64,000 nucleotides of DNA from Leeuwenhoekiella palythoae (GCF_900130045.1 NZ_FQXT01000003.1:730560-794559); one strand, 5' to 3'; numbered from the stretch's first letter, positions 39,675 to 49,352 are shown. Program-made: numbers and translations. Notes: generated from the letters alone by a model not told the origin.

Positions 39675-39865
39675 ATTAACATATTAGCTTTACAGTTTAA
39701 CTGAGAATTACATCGATATAGTTCAGTTATCGAAGAATCCGAAATCGATTGAGTACACACTCTTTATGTTTTATCAAATGTTAAACAAAACCAAATTATT
39801 CTTTATCCTGTGTAACATCCAAAAGCGATCATTATAAAACGTTATGCTTTTATTAATAACCGTTA

Positions 39866-39879
39866 ACAAATGTATTTGG
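39866..39879 (-). promoter_or_regulatory. candidate -7 region of the xylan SusC operon
   Basis: ACAAATGTATTTGG contains, on the minus strand, TACATTTG (39874-39867), a perfect TAnnTTTG match. No TTG lies at the expected -33 distance, as is common at activator-dependent promoters. The leader would be about 185 nt. The same 14 bases occur at 2556-2569 before another SusC gene. Confidence 0.4.
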
Positions 39880-39905
39880 ATAATCTTAAAATTCGTTAAA
39901 GGTAT

Positions 39906-39968
39906 GTTACATATACTTTATTCTAGGTTACATTTTACGCATTTTATGTTTATGTAACCTAGCGTAAA
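39906..39968. promoter_or_regulatory. inverted repeats, candidate regulator-binding site
   Basis: CTAGGTTACAT (39923-39933) and ATGTAACCTAG (39952-39962) form a perfect 11-bp inverted repeat with an 18-nt spacer. A second perfect 7-bp pair, TTTACGC (39934-39940) and GCGTAAA (39962-39968), is interleaved. Extra GTTACAT (39906-39912) and TGTAACAT (39811-39818) copies lie nearby. It sits just upstream of the SusC -7 box, a good place for HTCS or another activator to bind (inference). Confidence 0.45.
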
Positions 39969-40120
39969 CTATCTATTACTCTTGATGAATAATAGAGGTA
40001 AGAAAAATGAAAAACAATAGTATTACCATAAATAATATTAAGTAGTGTCATATATAGTACATAACCATTGCAGTGTACTTAATTACTTCTTTGAAACAAG
40101 TTGTCTCCAAATGTTATAAT

Positions 40121-40150
40121 AAAAAAAGAGTCCCATAAAATGGGACTCTT
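40121..40150 (-). terminator. rho-independent terminator of the xylBA operon
   Basis: Minus-strand reading: AAGAGTCCCAT, loop TTT, ATGGGACTCTT, followed by a run of T (from 40127-40121 on the plus strand as A). It starts about 70 nt past the xylA stop. A further inverted repeat TTTGTTAG (40153-40160) / CTAACAAA (40183-40190) lies between stop and terminator. Confidence 0.85.
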
Positions 40151-40218
40151 GATTTGTTAGTCAACACACACTTATAATTAAACTAACAAACTTTGTATTG
40201 GTAATTAAATAGTATTCC

Positions 40219-41529
40219 TTAAAAGGCATTAGCAATAAGCTGCTCGAACAACTCTTGCTTTCCGCTGTATGGTTTTGGTTCTCCGGTTTGGTGTCCCAAG
40301 GTACTGAGCGCTTCTAACGATAAAGCCCCAGATTCAAATTTTGCACCATTCCCCTGATCAAAAGAAGCATAGCGGTTTTTGCGTAGTTCTTTATAAGAAG
40401 TATGCTGAAGCACGTGATCTGCAGCGATCAGTCCGCGGGCAAAAGTATCCATCCCGGCGATGTGGGCGATAAATTTATCTTCAAGATCAGTAGAATTACG
40501 GCGCACTTTAGCGTCAAAGTTGATGCCGCCGCCTTGAATTCCACTACCTTCAAGAATAACCAGCATCGCTTGAGTCGCTTCATACACATCAATAGGAAAC
40601 TGATCTGTATCCCAACCGTTTTGGTAGTCGCCGCGATTGGCATCAATACTGCCTAGCATTCCTGCGTCAACAGCTACTTGCAATTCGTGCTCAAATGTAT
40701 GACTTGCTAAGGTTGCGTGATTCACTTCAAGATTCAGTTTAAAATCATCTTGTAGTCCGTATTTATTAATGAAACCTAAACTCGTTGCTGCATCAAAATC
40801 ATATTGATGCTTGGTAGGTTCCATAGGTTTAGGTTCGATTAAAAAGTTTCCTTTAAATCCTTGTTTACGCGCATAATCACGGGCAATGGTTAGAAACTGC
40901 GCCAGATGATCCTGCTCCCGTTTCATATCGGTATTCAGCAAGCTCATATAGCCTTCACGACCACCCCAAAACACATAATTTTCACCACCCAACGCAAGAG
41001 TTGCATCAATGGCAATTTTAAGCTGCGCACCGGCATAGGCCACCACATCAAAATTAGGATTGGTTGCAGCACCATTCATATAACGCGGATTACTAAAGAG
41101 GTTTGATGTTCCCCAAAGCAGTTTAATACCGCTTTCTTGCTGTTTGGTTTTTGCATAGTCTACAATCGCAGCAATGCGTTTTTCAAACTCTCCAAGACTA
41201 GGAGCTTCATCTACAAGATCAACATCGTGAAAGCAGTAGTACGGAAGACCTAGCTTGGTCATAAATTCAAAAGCGGCATCCATTTTATCCTTAGCACGTA
41301 CAATAGGATCAGGGTTGGCATCCCAAGCAAAAGTTTCGGTGGGAGCGCCAAAAGGATCTCCACCTTTATTGTTAAGCGTGTGCCAGTAGGCCATCGCAAA
41401 ACGCATATGCTCTTTAAGGGTTTTTCCTGCGACTACTTTGTTTTCATCGTAGTATTTAAAGGCAAGCGGATTGTCGCTTTCTTTTCCTTCAAATTTTATA
41501 GGGTCTATGTTTTTAAAATAGGTACTCAT
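40219..41529 (-). CDS. xylA: xylose isomerase
   Basis: Converts D-xylose to D-xylulose in the cytoplasm; 436 residues, class II type. Family blocks: [29 protein letters not shown] with the catalytic His, [41 protein letters not shown] and [17 protein letters not shown] with metal-binding acids. The ATG overlaps the xylB stop by one base (TAATG), so the two are translationally coupled. Final step from extracellular xylan to central metabolism, feeding the pentose phosphate pathway. The gene is more GC-rich than the SusC operon downstream, and a strong terminator separates them. Confidence 0.97.
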   Translation of the reverse strand: MSTYFKNIDPIKFEGKESDNPLAFKYYDENKVVAGKTLKEHMRFAMAYWHTLNNKGGDPFGAPTETFAWDANPDPIVRAKDKMDAAFEFMTKLGLPYYCFHDVDLVDEAPSLGEFEKRIAAIVDYAKTKQQESGIKLLWGTSNLFSNPRYMNGAATNPNFDVVAYAGAQLKIAIDATLALGGENYVFWGGREGYMSLLNTDMKREQDHLAQFLTIARDYARKQGFKGNFLIEPKPMEPTKHQYDFDAATSLGFINKYGLQDDFKLNLEVNHATLASHTFEHELQVAVDAGMLGSIDANRGDYQNGWDTDQFPIDVYEATQAMLVILEGSGIQGGGINFDAKVRRNSTDLEDKFIAHIAGMDTFARGLIAADHVLQHTSYKELRKNRYASFDQGNGAKFESGALSLEALSTLGHQTGEPKPYSGKQELFEQLIANAF

Positions 41530-43019
41530 TATTCTATTATTTGAATATTATTTTTCCAGGTTTGATATAAATCGGTGTACTGTTGTTTTAATTCGGGTTG
41601 AGGTTCCTGAGTGCTTAATAACTCTAGTCCGTGAGCGGCCTCATCCAGACTGGTATAAAATCCATAACCGTGGGCTGCTCCTCTCGCAGCACCTTCAGCG
41701 CCATTCGTTTTGTACAGCGCTAGGGTAGTTTGCGTGGTATTTACAAAAATCTCTCTGAATACCGGACTCAGGAATAAATTGGCTTTTGTTGCCTTTACGG
41801 AATGTCCATCGGCGCCAATATGCTGCATCACCTCAAAGCCATAGTTCATCGCATAAACAATTCCTTCACAAGCCGCACGAACCATATGGGTGGCTCCGTG
41901 CCTGTTGAAATCTAAATTCTGCAACCCGCTGAAGGATTTCTTGTTATTAAAAATACGTTCCACTCCATTGCCAAAAGGATAAAAGTTAAGTCCGGCACTA
42001 CCCGGACCAGCTTGCGCTGCTTGCGCATTAAGGAAATCGTAGGACAACAACTCATCTTTTCCGGTGGAAAGTATTTTGCGCAACCACTGGTACAAGATCC
42101 CTGAACCATTAATGCAGAGTAATACGCCGTTGCGTTTTTGAGTTTCGGTGTTATTCACGTGCAAAAAAGTGTTGATGCGATTTTCGGTATCAAAGGCATC
42201 TTGATCGGTCACCGAATAGATTACTGCGGAAGTTCCGGCAGTAGTGGCGATTTCTCCGGGTTGATTTACGTTAAGTGCGAGCGCATTATTAGGTTGATCT
42301 CCTGCGCGATAGGTGATTGCTACATCTTTAGAAAGGCCCAAACACTCAGCGATTTGAGGTGCAATAGTCGCCTGATGACTAAAATTAGCCACGACCTCAG
42401 GAATCACCGCACGCGGAAGATCTAAAGCATTGAGGACTTCTTCGGCTAAATTATTCTTTTTAAAATCCCAAAGCGCTGCTTCAGAAAGCCCCGATTTGCT
42501 GGTTTGTGCTACGCCCGAAAATTTAGCGGCCAGATAATCTCCCGGAAGCATCATATGTGCGACCTGATCAAAAAGCTCCGGTTCGTGTTGTTGCACCCAT
42601 TTTAACTTTGCTGCGGTAAAATTCCCCGGACTTTGCAAAACCCGGTCTTGAAAAAATGCTGCTCCTTTTTCCTGATAGTACTGTTCGCCAATGGGCGCAG
42701 CACGGCTATCACACCAGATGATAGAAGGCCGCAATACGTTAAGATCTTTGTCTGTAAGTACCAGACCGTGCATCTGATACGAAATCCCAATGGCTTTAAT
42801 TTGTTTAAGATCAAAACCTTTCCTTTCTATTTCTTGAATACCCCTACACGTATAATTCCACCATTGTTCGGGTTCCTGTTCTGCCCAGCCACTTTGCGGG
42901 GTATCCATAATCATCTCGTGTTCAGGAACCGTGCAGCCGACTACCGATTTACCGGTGTTGGCATCAAGTACGGCAAGCTTGATTGATGAACTGCCCAGAT
43001 CGATTCCTAAAAAATACAT
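41529..43019 (-). CDS. xylB: xylulokinase
   Basis: FGGY-family kinase phosphorylating D-xylulose to xylulose 5-phosphate; 496 residues. N-terminal ATPase-fold start [17 protein letters not shown], then [38 protein letters not shown], and the C-terminal [13 protein letters not shown] and [14 protein letters not shown] segments typical of XylB. Cytoplasmic. First gene of the xylBA pair, divergent from the NUDIX-like regulator across 113 bp. The promoter candidate lies at 43060-43089. Regulation by the divergent gene is very likely from the arrangement. Confidence 0.96.
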   Translation of the reverse strand: MYFLGIDLGSSSIKLAVLDANTGKSVVGCTVPEHEMIMDTPQSGWAEQEPEQWWNYTCRGIQEIERKGFDLKQIKAIGISYQMHGLVLTDKDLNVLRPSIIWCDSRAAPIGEQYYQEKGAAFFQDRVLQSPGNFTAAKLKWVQQHEPELFDQVAHMMLPGDYLAAKFSGVAQTSKSGLSEAALWDFKKNNLAEEVLNALDLPRAVIPEVVANFSHQATIAPQIAECLGLSKDVAITYRAGDQPNNALALNVNQPGEIATTAGTSAVIYSVTDQDAFDTENRINTFLHVNNTETQKRNGVLLCINGSGILYQWLRKILSTGKDELLSYDFLNAQAAQAGPGSAGLNFYPFGNGVERIFNNKKSFSGLQNLDFNRHGATHMVRAACEGIVYAMNYGFEVMQHIGADGHSVKATKANLFLSPVFREIFVNTTQTTLALYKTNGAEGAARGAAHGYGFYTSLDEAAHGLELLSTQEPQPELKQQYTDLYQTWKNNIQIIE

Positions 43020-43059
43020 ATATCAATTTTACTTAATTATCTTATAGTTTATTTGACTA

Positions 43060-43089
43060 CAAGTATACGCTAAAATATTGATTTCACAA
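43060..43089 (-). promoter_or_regulatory. promoter of xylBA
   Basis: Minus strand: TTG (43089-43087), 19 nt, TATACTTG (43067-43060), one mismatch to TAnnTTTG. The leader to the xylB ATG would be about 35 nt. The element overlaps the inverted repeat listed at 43069-43105. Confidence 0.55.
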
Positions 43090-43105
43090 ATTTTTATACT
43101 TTAGC
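43069..43105. promoter_or_regulatory. inverted repeat in the xylB/regulator intergenic region, candidate operator
   Basis: GCTAAA (43069-43074) and TTTAGC (43100-43105) face each other and lie next to GTATAC and TATACT. The right arm is inside a possible -7 box of the regulator (TACTTTAG, 43097-43104, with TTG at 43078-43080), and the left arm touches the xylBA -7 box. A protein bound here would cover both promoters. Confidence 0.35.
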
Positions 43106-43132
43106 AACCTCGAACTATTAAAATTAGTCTGA

Positions 43133-43849
43133 ATGACTACAACCGAAGCCAGTAAGACCACCAGCCACAGTGCTCCTATTTTAGACAGTATAACCATTGA
43201 TTGCGTCATATTTGGTTTCAATCAGGGATCTCTAGAGGTACTTTTAGTTAAGCATGCAGACGGAATAAGCAAAGATAAATGGGGATTACCCGGAGGTTGG
43301 ATCTACACCGACGAAAGTACCGACGATGCAGCCAACCGTCTTCTTTTAGCTCTTACCGGGATAAAAGACATTTATTTAGAACAATTGCGTGCCTTTAGTG
43401 CTCCGGATCGTTTTCCGGTATCTCGGGTCATTACCATTGGATATTACGCCTTACTAAAGCGTGAAGATTGGGTTGGTCTAAAACCTGGAGCCACCGCTTC
43501 TGAAGTAGCATGGTTCAAGGTTTCTGAAGTAGAAACCCTTATATACGACCACCTTCATATTTTAGAAATAGGTCTCAAAAGATTACGCCGTAGAATAAAG
43601 CAAGAGCCCATAGGATTTAACATGTTACCTGAAAAATTTACGTTGCTTCAATTGATGCATTTATACGAAGAGATTTTAGGTTATGAGATGGACAAGCCTA
43701 ATTTCAGAAGAAAAATTCTTAGAATGAATTTGCTGACAGCGCTCGATGAAAAGCAGAAAGACGTCTCCCATCGGGCTGCTAAACTTTATAGATTCAATCC
43801 TGAGGTCTATCAAAAATTGCAACAAAAAGGTTTCAATTTTGAATTTTAA
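43133..43849 (+). CDS. NUDIX-domain transcriptional regulator (NrtR/AraR type), probable xylose-responsive regulator
   Basis: 238 residues: a NUDIX-fold sensor (about 15-150) and a C-terminal winged helix (about 160-238, FTLLQLMHLYEEIL...FRRKILRM). The Nudix box keeps G55, E61, R69, G76 and I77, but the three glutamates of the REUxEE core are L70, A73 and L74. It therefore should not hydrolyse nucleotides and more likely binds a sugar effector. This is the pattern of the Bacteroidetes AraR/NrtR-like regulators. Divergent from xylBA, so xylose or xylulose phosphate sensing is the natural guess. Cytoplasmic; ATG at 43133. Confidence 0.88.
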   Translation: MTTTEASKTTSHSAPILDSITIDCVIFGFNQGSLEVLLVKHADGISKDKWGLPGGWIYTDESTDDAANRLLLALTGIKDIYLEQLRAFSAPDRFPVSRVITIGYYALLKREDWVGLKPGATASEVAWFKVSEVETLIYDHLHILEIGLKRLRRRIKQEPIGFNMLPEKFTLLQLMHLYEEILGYEMDKPNFRRKILRMNLLTALDEKQKDVSHRAAKLYRFNPEVYQKLQQKGFNFEF

Positions 43850-44014
43850 GCTGCGATATTACATCTTTTGCTCTAGGTTAGTTTATATCATACTATTACT
43901 TTATAGAATATGAAATTACAGCATTAGACAGGATATAGAGTTGAGAGAATATTATTGCAGTTGTCAACTTAGCAATAATGAGACGTAAAGCCAAAAATTT
44001 ACTAATATACTAAA
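43850..44014. other. gene-poor intergenic stretch
   Basis: AT-rich sequence after the regulator stop with no open frame, hairpin or repeat that I can support. It may contain further decayed transposase sequence that is no longer recognisable. Confidence 0.4.
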
Positions 44015-44247
44015 AGCTATAATGATCTGTTAAAACGATTTATGGGTCGGAAAGGAAACTGCTGGAAAAATGCCGTAGGTGACTCCTTTAATTCTCTAAA
44101 TATAGAGTGGGGATATTGGCATAAGATAAGCTTAGGTCTCAGGCGGAGTAATGAATCTTTCAGCGGATAGAAACCTCGTACAATACCAGAAGAAGTAGAC
44201 GTTCTTATTTAGGAAACAGAATCACTAAAGAATTTGAAGTAGATTAG
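44015..44247 (+). pseudogene. decayed IS3-family transposase, C-terminal fragment
   Basis: From 44042 the frame reads MGRKGNCWKNAVGDSFNSL and then IEW, very close to the SRKGNCWDNAVAESFF block near the third catalytic acid of IS3-family (IS150-like) integrase domains. In the shifted frame from 44182 it reads NTRRSRRSYLGN and then ITKEFEVD, ending TAG at 44245, matching the usual YNxxRRHSxLGxxTPxEFE end. Between them are a stop (44168-44170) and at least one frameshift, and the Glu expected after A in the first block is Asp. The N-terminal half and terminal inverted repeats are missing or unrecognisable. It is a relic with no activity. Confidence 0.8.
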
Positions 44248-44596
44248 TATAATATCAGCATAATCACTTCACTTTAGGTCTTGTTTTTCTATTTCAAGTC
44301 CATTACAGTGTATATTTATAAATTCACTGTAGTATGAATCAATCTGCTTCAGTACATAGGCAATTCTAATTAGAGGTTCCTAGCCTAAAAATATTTAATT
44401 CAAAATGACGTCCTGTGAAATTATTCTCATAAGTAGCATTAATATTTTTTTCATAAATCAAATTCTTTAAAGAATTAATTAATGTTAAATTTTTAACTAT
44501 ATCGTTTTTATCAAACATTTTTTTTTTAATCTTGTTATGTCCTACATAATTACATAAATACATAATGATTTGAATATCAAAACTAAAACAACATTT
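44248..44596. other. upstream region of the second SusC gene
   Basis: About 350 bp of extremely AT-rich DNA. The only supported element is the palindrome at 44535-44549. A 65-codon open frame on the minus strand here is low-complexity and not considered real. No confident promoter boxes. Confidence 0.5.
44535..44549. promoter_or_regulatory. palindromic operator candidate for the GntR regulator (site 1)
   Basis: TTATGTCCTACATAA is a perfect inverted repeat with a CCT centre, 48 nt before the SusC ATG. The same 13-base core TATGTCCTACATA occurs at 50229-50241, next to the GntR gene, with different but again symmetric flanking bases (T/A here, A/T there). Symmetric flanks suggest selection for dimer binding. 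Confidence 0.7.
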
Positions 44597-47500
44597 ATGA
44601 AAACACTTTTACAACTCAGGATGCTTAAACAGATCACACTTGTTGTGCTGGCATTGCTGGGAACAACCACAATTATGGCTTCTCCGGCATTGGGAGAAGT
44701 TTTTGACAATTACGATCAGAAAACGATTTCGGGAGTTGTTTATGACACCGAATCGGGAGAGACACTTCCCGGTGTAAGTGTGAGTATTAAAGGAACAACA
44801 ACAGGTACGATTACAGATTTTGACGGTTCTTTTCAACTACAGGTTGAGCCGGGCGCCGTATTGGTGTTTAGTTATGTAGGTTACATGAAGCAGGAAGTAC
44901 CTGTAGGCGATCAAACCTCACTAACCGTTAATATGGAAACCGATGTTCAATCACTTGAAGAGGTGGCTATAATTGGTTATGGTAAGGTAAAACGATCCAA
45001 CCTTACCGGGTCTGTATCTACCGTAAGCAGTGAAGTACTTGAACAAACTAATAAAGTAGACGCGGTTTCTTCTATCCAGGGACAGGTTGCGGGTGTTACC
45101 GTGCAACGTACAGACAACAAGCCCGGTGCAGGAGGTTTCAACATTCGTGTACGGGGTGCTAACACGATTAATACCGGTGCAGGTAATGGAGGTTATAGCC
45201 CGGGACAAAACCCATTATTTGTAGTAGACGGAATCTTTGTTGATGATATTTCCTTCCTGAACCCTGCAGATATTGAACGTATGGATGTACTTAAAGATGC
45301 GGCTTCTGCTGCGATCTACGGTTCGCGTGGTACCAACGGGGTTGTAATTATTCAGACTAAAAAAGGTAAAGAAGGAAAAATGACCGTACGTTACAACAAC
45401 TACATAGGTTTTAAAGAAATCTACAACCTTCCTCCTGTTTTTAATGGTCAGACCTATATCCCTTTCTTAAGAGATGTGGTGGTAGGTAACCAGTTTGCTT
45501 CTAATACAGATGGAAATTTCAGTCAGTATTCTGCAGAAGCAGTAAATATCAACGATTACCTCAGTGAAGAAGAACGTGAAAACATCGCGAACGGCGTAAG
45601 TACTGACTGGGTAGATTTGATTACTCGAAACGGTTTCCAACAAAACCACACCCTTGATATCAGCGGAGGTAACGACAAAACCGTTTATGCCGCCGGTTTG
45701 GGGTATACCGAAGATCAGGGAACTATTTACGGAGAAGACTTTAACCGTTATACCCTAAAAGGAAATATTCAGAGTGACCTTACAGATTGGTTAACCTTTG
45801 GGTATGATAACTACGTTACTTTGGCTACAACCAATGAAGGTAGTTTAGAAGCTTTCAGAAGTGCATACCGTCTAAAACCAATTGGTAGAGCCTATGACGA
45901 CAACGGAGATTTGCTTTTCTTGCCAACCCAAAAAGAAACTCAGGTTAGTAATCCTATTTTCGATACGCAAAACTGGAAACTTGAGAATAAGTACATCAAT
46001 TTTATCGGTAATATTTCGCTTAGCGTAAAGCCTGTTGAAGGTTTGAGCATTACTACAAAATTTGCTCCTAACGTAAAATACACCCGTGTGGGTGAGTATC
46101 GCGGTTTGTTAACCAAAAGTACCATCGGTAACCAGAGTAATACCCGGGCAGAGGTCAACAACTTCCTAGATTATTCGTATACCTGGGATAATATTGTTGA
46201 CTACAGTCTTGATATTAATAAGGACAACAGTCTTGCTGCTACTCTGGTGTACTCCAGATTTTTACAGGACAATGAATCTTACGGAATCCAGGTTAGAAAC
46301 TTTACTTCAGACAACTTTTTATTCTATAATCTGGGAGCAGGTTCTAACGTAAACTCCTACGGCAGTGGTTTTAGCAGACAAACTTTAGAGTCCTATACCG
46401 CACGTCTTAATTACAATTTGATGGATCGATACATTCTTACCCTTACCGGTAGATATGACGGAGCATCTGTATTATCTGACGACAACAAATGGGCCTTTTT
46501 CCCTTCAGCTTCATTCGCTTACCGTGTGATACGTGAAGATTTTATGCGTAACCAAAAAGTATTTTCAGATCTGAAATTGCGTTTAAGTTATGGTCAGACC
46601 GGTAATAACGGTATTGGTGGAGGATTAAATCCTTTAGGTACACTTTCATTACTTGAGTCAAGCTACACGAATATAGGCGACGCGAGTGTACCTACATTGT
46701 ACGTAAACGGTCTGGCAAACCAAGACTTAAGCTGGGAGCGTACTTCTGAGGTTAACTTTGGTCTTGATTTTGGCTTCCTGAACAACAGACTTACTGGTAG
46801 TGTAGATATTTACAATAGAGATATTAAAGACATCATCTTCTACAGACCTTTACCTAACGTGACTGGTTTTGGAGGAACTTTTGATAACATCGGGGAATCC
46901 CGTAACCGCGGTATTGAAGTTGGTCTTAACGCCAAGATTTTTGATGGTGAAAACTTTAAATGGAGTACCAATCTAAACTTTGCCAGCAACCGTAATGAGA
47001 TTGTTAACCTATACGGAAATAGTGACGAAATCATTTTTGGAGCTCAGGGAGGTACTTTCATCCACCGAGTAGGAGAACCTACGGGATCGCTTTACGGATT
47101 TAAATTTGACGGAATCTGGCAACTGGATGAAGCTGCAGAAGCGGCTACCTACGGTCAAAAGCCGGGTCAGGTACGTGTGGTTGACGTGAATGGTGACGGG
47201 CAAATCACAGAGCAGGGAGACCGCGTAATTCTTGGAAACCCACTCCCTAAATGGACCGGAGGTTTTACCAGTACCATGAACTATAAGAATTTTGACTTCT
47301 CTTTCTTTGTATACACCAGCCAGGGCGTTACCATCTCCAGTAATTTCCACAATGCGCGTGCATTCTCCTATGATGGTGAACCCGCCCGATTATGGAATGG
47401 TTACGATACCGATTATTGGACACCAACCAACCCCACTAACAACTGGTTTCAGCCCGGTAATGGTGGCCCGTATCAGCAAGCCATTAAAAATATGGATGTG

Positions 47501-47719
47501 TCTTTCGTAAAAGTTGGTTTTATGACCTTGGGATACGCGCTTCCTCAGGAGACTATTCGAAAATTCGGAATTCAAAAATTACGTTTATACACTACCGTTC
47601 AAAACCCATTCACCTTTTCAGAATATGATGGTTGGGATCCTGAAAACGCTGGTAGAAATACTTATGGCGCCTCATTTATGGCACGCACCTACATGGCCGG
47701 TATAAACTTTACATTCTAA
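44597..47719 (+). CDS. SusC/RagA-like TonB-dependent transporter of the second locus
   Basis: Outer-membrane importer of 1040 residues from the ATG at 44597; a TTG 27 nt upstream would only lengthen the n-region of the signal peptide. Carboxypeptidase-regulatory-like domain (about 40-125, ISGVVYDTESGETLPGVSV, TDFDGSFQLQV), EEVAIIGYGKVKRSNLTGSV, plug with NIRVRGANT and LKDAASAAIYGSRGTNGVV, barrel ending YMAGINFTF. Imports an oligosaccharide whose nature must be inferred from the following enzymes (alpha-GlcNAc, galactose, fucose, uronate). Likely controlled by the GntR protein through site 1. Markedly more GC-rich than the xylan SusC genes. Confidence 0.95.
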   Translation: MKTLLQLRMLKQITLVVLALLGTTTIMASPALGEVFDNYDQKTISGVVYDTESGETLPGVSVSIKGTTTGTITDFDGSFQLQVEPGAVLVFSYVGYMKQEVPVGDQTSLTVNMETDVQSLEEVAIIGYGKVKRSNLTGSVSTVSSEVLEQTNKVDAVSSIQGQVAGVTVQRTDNKPGAGGFNIRVRGANTINTGAGNGGYSPGQNPLFVVDGIFVDDISFLNPADIERMDVLKDAASAAIYGSRGTNGVVIIQTKKGKEGKMTVRYNNYIGFKEIYNLPPVFNGQTYIPFLRDVVVGNQFASNTDGNFSQYSAEAVNINDYLSEEERENIANGVSTDWVDLITRNGFQQNHTLDISGGNDKTVYAAGLGYTEDQGTIYGEDFNRYTLKGNIQSDLTDWLTFGYDNYVTLATTNEGSLEAFRSAYRLKPIGRAYDDNGDLLFLPTQKETQVSNPIFDTQNWKLENKYINFIGNISLSVKPVEGLSITTKFAPNVKYTRVGEYRGLLTKSTIGNQSNTRAEVNNFLDYSYTWDNIVDYSLDINKDNSLAATLVYSRFLQDNESYGIQVRNFTSDNFLFYNLGAGSNVNSYGSGFSRQTLESYTARLNYNLMDRYILTLTGRYDGASVLSDDNKWAFFPSASFAYRVIREDFMRNQKVFSDLKLRLSYGQTGNNGIGGGLNPLGTLSLLESSYTNIGDASVPTLYVNGLANQDLSWERTSEVNFGLDFGFLNNRLTGSVDIYNRDIKDIIFYRPLPNVTGFGGTFDNIGESRNRGIEVGLNAKIFDGENFKWSTNLNFASNRNEIVNLYGNSDEIIFGAQGGTFIHRVGEPTGSLYGFKFDGIWQLDEAAEAATYGQKPGQVRVVDVNGDGQITEQGDRVILGNPLPKWTGGFTSTMNYKNFDFSFFVYTSQGVTISSNFHNARAFSYDGEPARLWNGYDTDYWTPTNPTNNWFQPGNGGPYQQAIKNMDVSFVKVGFMTLGYALPQETIRKFGIQKLRLYTTVQNPFTFSEYDGWDPENAGRNTYGASFMARTYMAGINFTF

Positions 47720-47735
47720 AAAAATAATTAGTATT

Positions 47736-49352
47736 ATGAAAAAATCAATTTATACTTCAGCACTCGCTTTACTGCTTACTGGTACGCTGGTAACCGGTTG
47801 CGACGATTTCCTGGAGGAAACAAACAGACAGGCGATCAGTATTCCATCTTCACGGGAGAATTCGGAAAGTTTTGTCCAACTCGTTAACTATATCTACGAA
47901 ATAACACGCGAAAACACTACCCACTATCAGCCAGACATGCTTTATGTGCTGGAAGACCTGGGTACCGATATCGTGACAAGAGCCTCACCTCTTACAGGTA
48001 CTGACGCAATAAATGACTATGTAGATCTAAACGCATCAAACTATGTATTGCAGGTGTACTGGTCTAATCAGTATAAGCAGATTGCTGCTGCAAATACCTT
48101 GCTTGCCAATGCAGATTTAATTGAAGGTGTTGAAGAAAGTTTGAAAAATAGAGGGGTCGGCGAAGCTAAATTCTTCAGAGCCTGGTCTTATTTCAATCTG
48201 GTAGAGAACTATGGTGGAGTACCTATTGTCACCGAACCTATCACTACAGCTCAATCTGATTTTCTACGTGATGAAGAGCAGGAAGTTTATGAGCTGATCG
48301 TAAGTGACCTTAACGATGCCATCAATGCGGTTGATGAAAATCCGGAAGAATTTGGTCGTGTATCTAAAGATGCAGCACGTCACCTACTTTCTAAAGTTTT
48401 ATTGACCCGTGGTTACAAGTCTTTTGCCGCATCAGACGATTATACCCGTGCGATTGCCCTGGCAGAAACCGTGATAGACAATCACCCGCTTGAGCCTACA
48501 TTTGCAGATGTAGTTGATATTGAAAACCAACGCAATGATGAAGTGGTCTTCTCCTTCCTGTTTGGTACTGAAACCTCTAGTTTGGGCTGGGGTAATACCA
48601 AACACTTATTGTATAAGTTTGAATACTTCAACTATCCTGGTTTAGCACGTGGTAGTTTATATCAAAATGGAATCGCTAGAATGCCCACTCCGTTTTTCTT
48701 TAATATGTTTGATGAGGAAGATACCCGTAATGACGAAACCTTGAGATATGTTATTTACGCAGATGTAGCTGAAGACGGTATTGAAGTAGGCGATACGGCT
48801 ATTTATTTCCCAAAAACAGCCTGGAGTCAGGAGCGTATAGACAGCAAGCCTTACGCGGTTATTAATGCAGATCAGTATCTGGTTAACGATGGAGTTACCA
48901 ATACCCACTGGCCGATGTTTAAGAAATTTGACGACCCGGGCGCTCCGTTTACGTATGCTAACGAGCGTGCCTTTGGAGATCGCGATATGGTTATTATGCG
49001 TGGAGCTGAAGCTTATTTGATAGCTGCCGAAGCTGCATTGCAAAACAATAATCCGGGTGCTGCTGCAACCTATCTTAATGCCGTACGTTCACGTGCAGGT
49101 ATCACAACCCCGCTTACTGCAGGAGATGTTGATCTTGCTCTTATCTTAAATGAGCGCGCCCGTGAATTGATTGGTGAAGTAAACCGCTGGATGGACTTAA
49201 AACGTACCGGGACTTTAATATCCCGCGTTTTAGAATATAACCCACACGCAGCGCTTAACAATGCAATAGCCGAAAAACACCTTCTAAGACCCATACCACA
49301 GTCTGAGATTGATGCTTCCGGACAAACAATTAGCCAAAACCCGGGTTACTAA
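47736..49352 (+). CDS. SusD/RagB-like lipoprotein of the second locus
   Basis: 538-residue glycan-binding lipoprotein with signal and lipobox MKKSIYTSALALLLTGTLVTGC (C22) followed by DDFLEE. SusD features: GEAKFFRAWSYFNLVENYGGVPIV, the RGAEAYLIAAEAALQ helix and the C-terminal LNERARELIGEVNRWMDLKRTG block, ending LRPIPQSEID...NPGY. Starts 16 nt after the SusC stop. Followed by a strong terminator, so susCD forms its own transcript separate from the enzyme genes. Partner of the SusC at 44597. Confidence 0.95.
   Translation: MKKSIYTSALALLLTGTLVTGCDDFLEETNRQAISIPSSRENSESFVQLVNYIYEITRENTTHYQPDMLYVLEDLGTDIVTRASPLTGTDAINDYVDLNASNYVLQVYWSNQYKQIAAANTLLANADLIEGVEESLKNRGVGEAKFFRAWSYFNLVENYGGVPIVTEPITTAQSDFLRDEEQEVYELIVSDLNDAINAVDENPEEFGRVSKDAARHLLSKVLLTRGYKSFAASDDYTRAIALAETVIDNHPLEPTFADVVDIENQRNDEVVFSFLFGTETSSLGWGNTKHLLYKFEYFNYPGLARGSLYQNGIARMPTPFFFNMFDEEDTRNDETLRYVIYADVAEDGIEVGDTAIYFPKTAWSQERIDSKPYAVINADQYLVNDGVTNTHWPMFKKFDDPGAPFTYANERAFGDRDMVIMRGAEAYLIAAEAALQNNNPGAAATYLNAVRSRAGITTPLTAGDVDLALILNERARELIGEVNRWMDLKRTGTLISRVLEYNPHAALNNAIAEKHLLRPIPQSEIDASGQTISQNPGY

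Larger units (their letters stand above)
39675..40120. other. intergenic control region between xusA-like SusC and xylA
   Basis: No gene seen in about 450 bp of very AT-rich DNA. It holds the SusC promoter candidate (39866-39879) and the inverted repeats (39906-39968), described separately. The part from about 39970 to 40120 shows nothing recognisable. Confidence 0.6.

Noticed and set aside
44366..44563. 65-codon open frame on the minus strand before the second SusC
   Set aside because: Asn/Lys/Ile-rich, product of AT-rich DNA, no family resemblance, and it overlaps the palindrome at 44535-44549.
44609..47575. Several antisense open frames across the second SusC gene
   Set aside because: They mirror the codon structure of SusC, lack start signals and show no recognisable domain.
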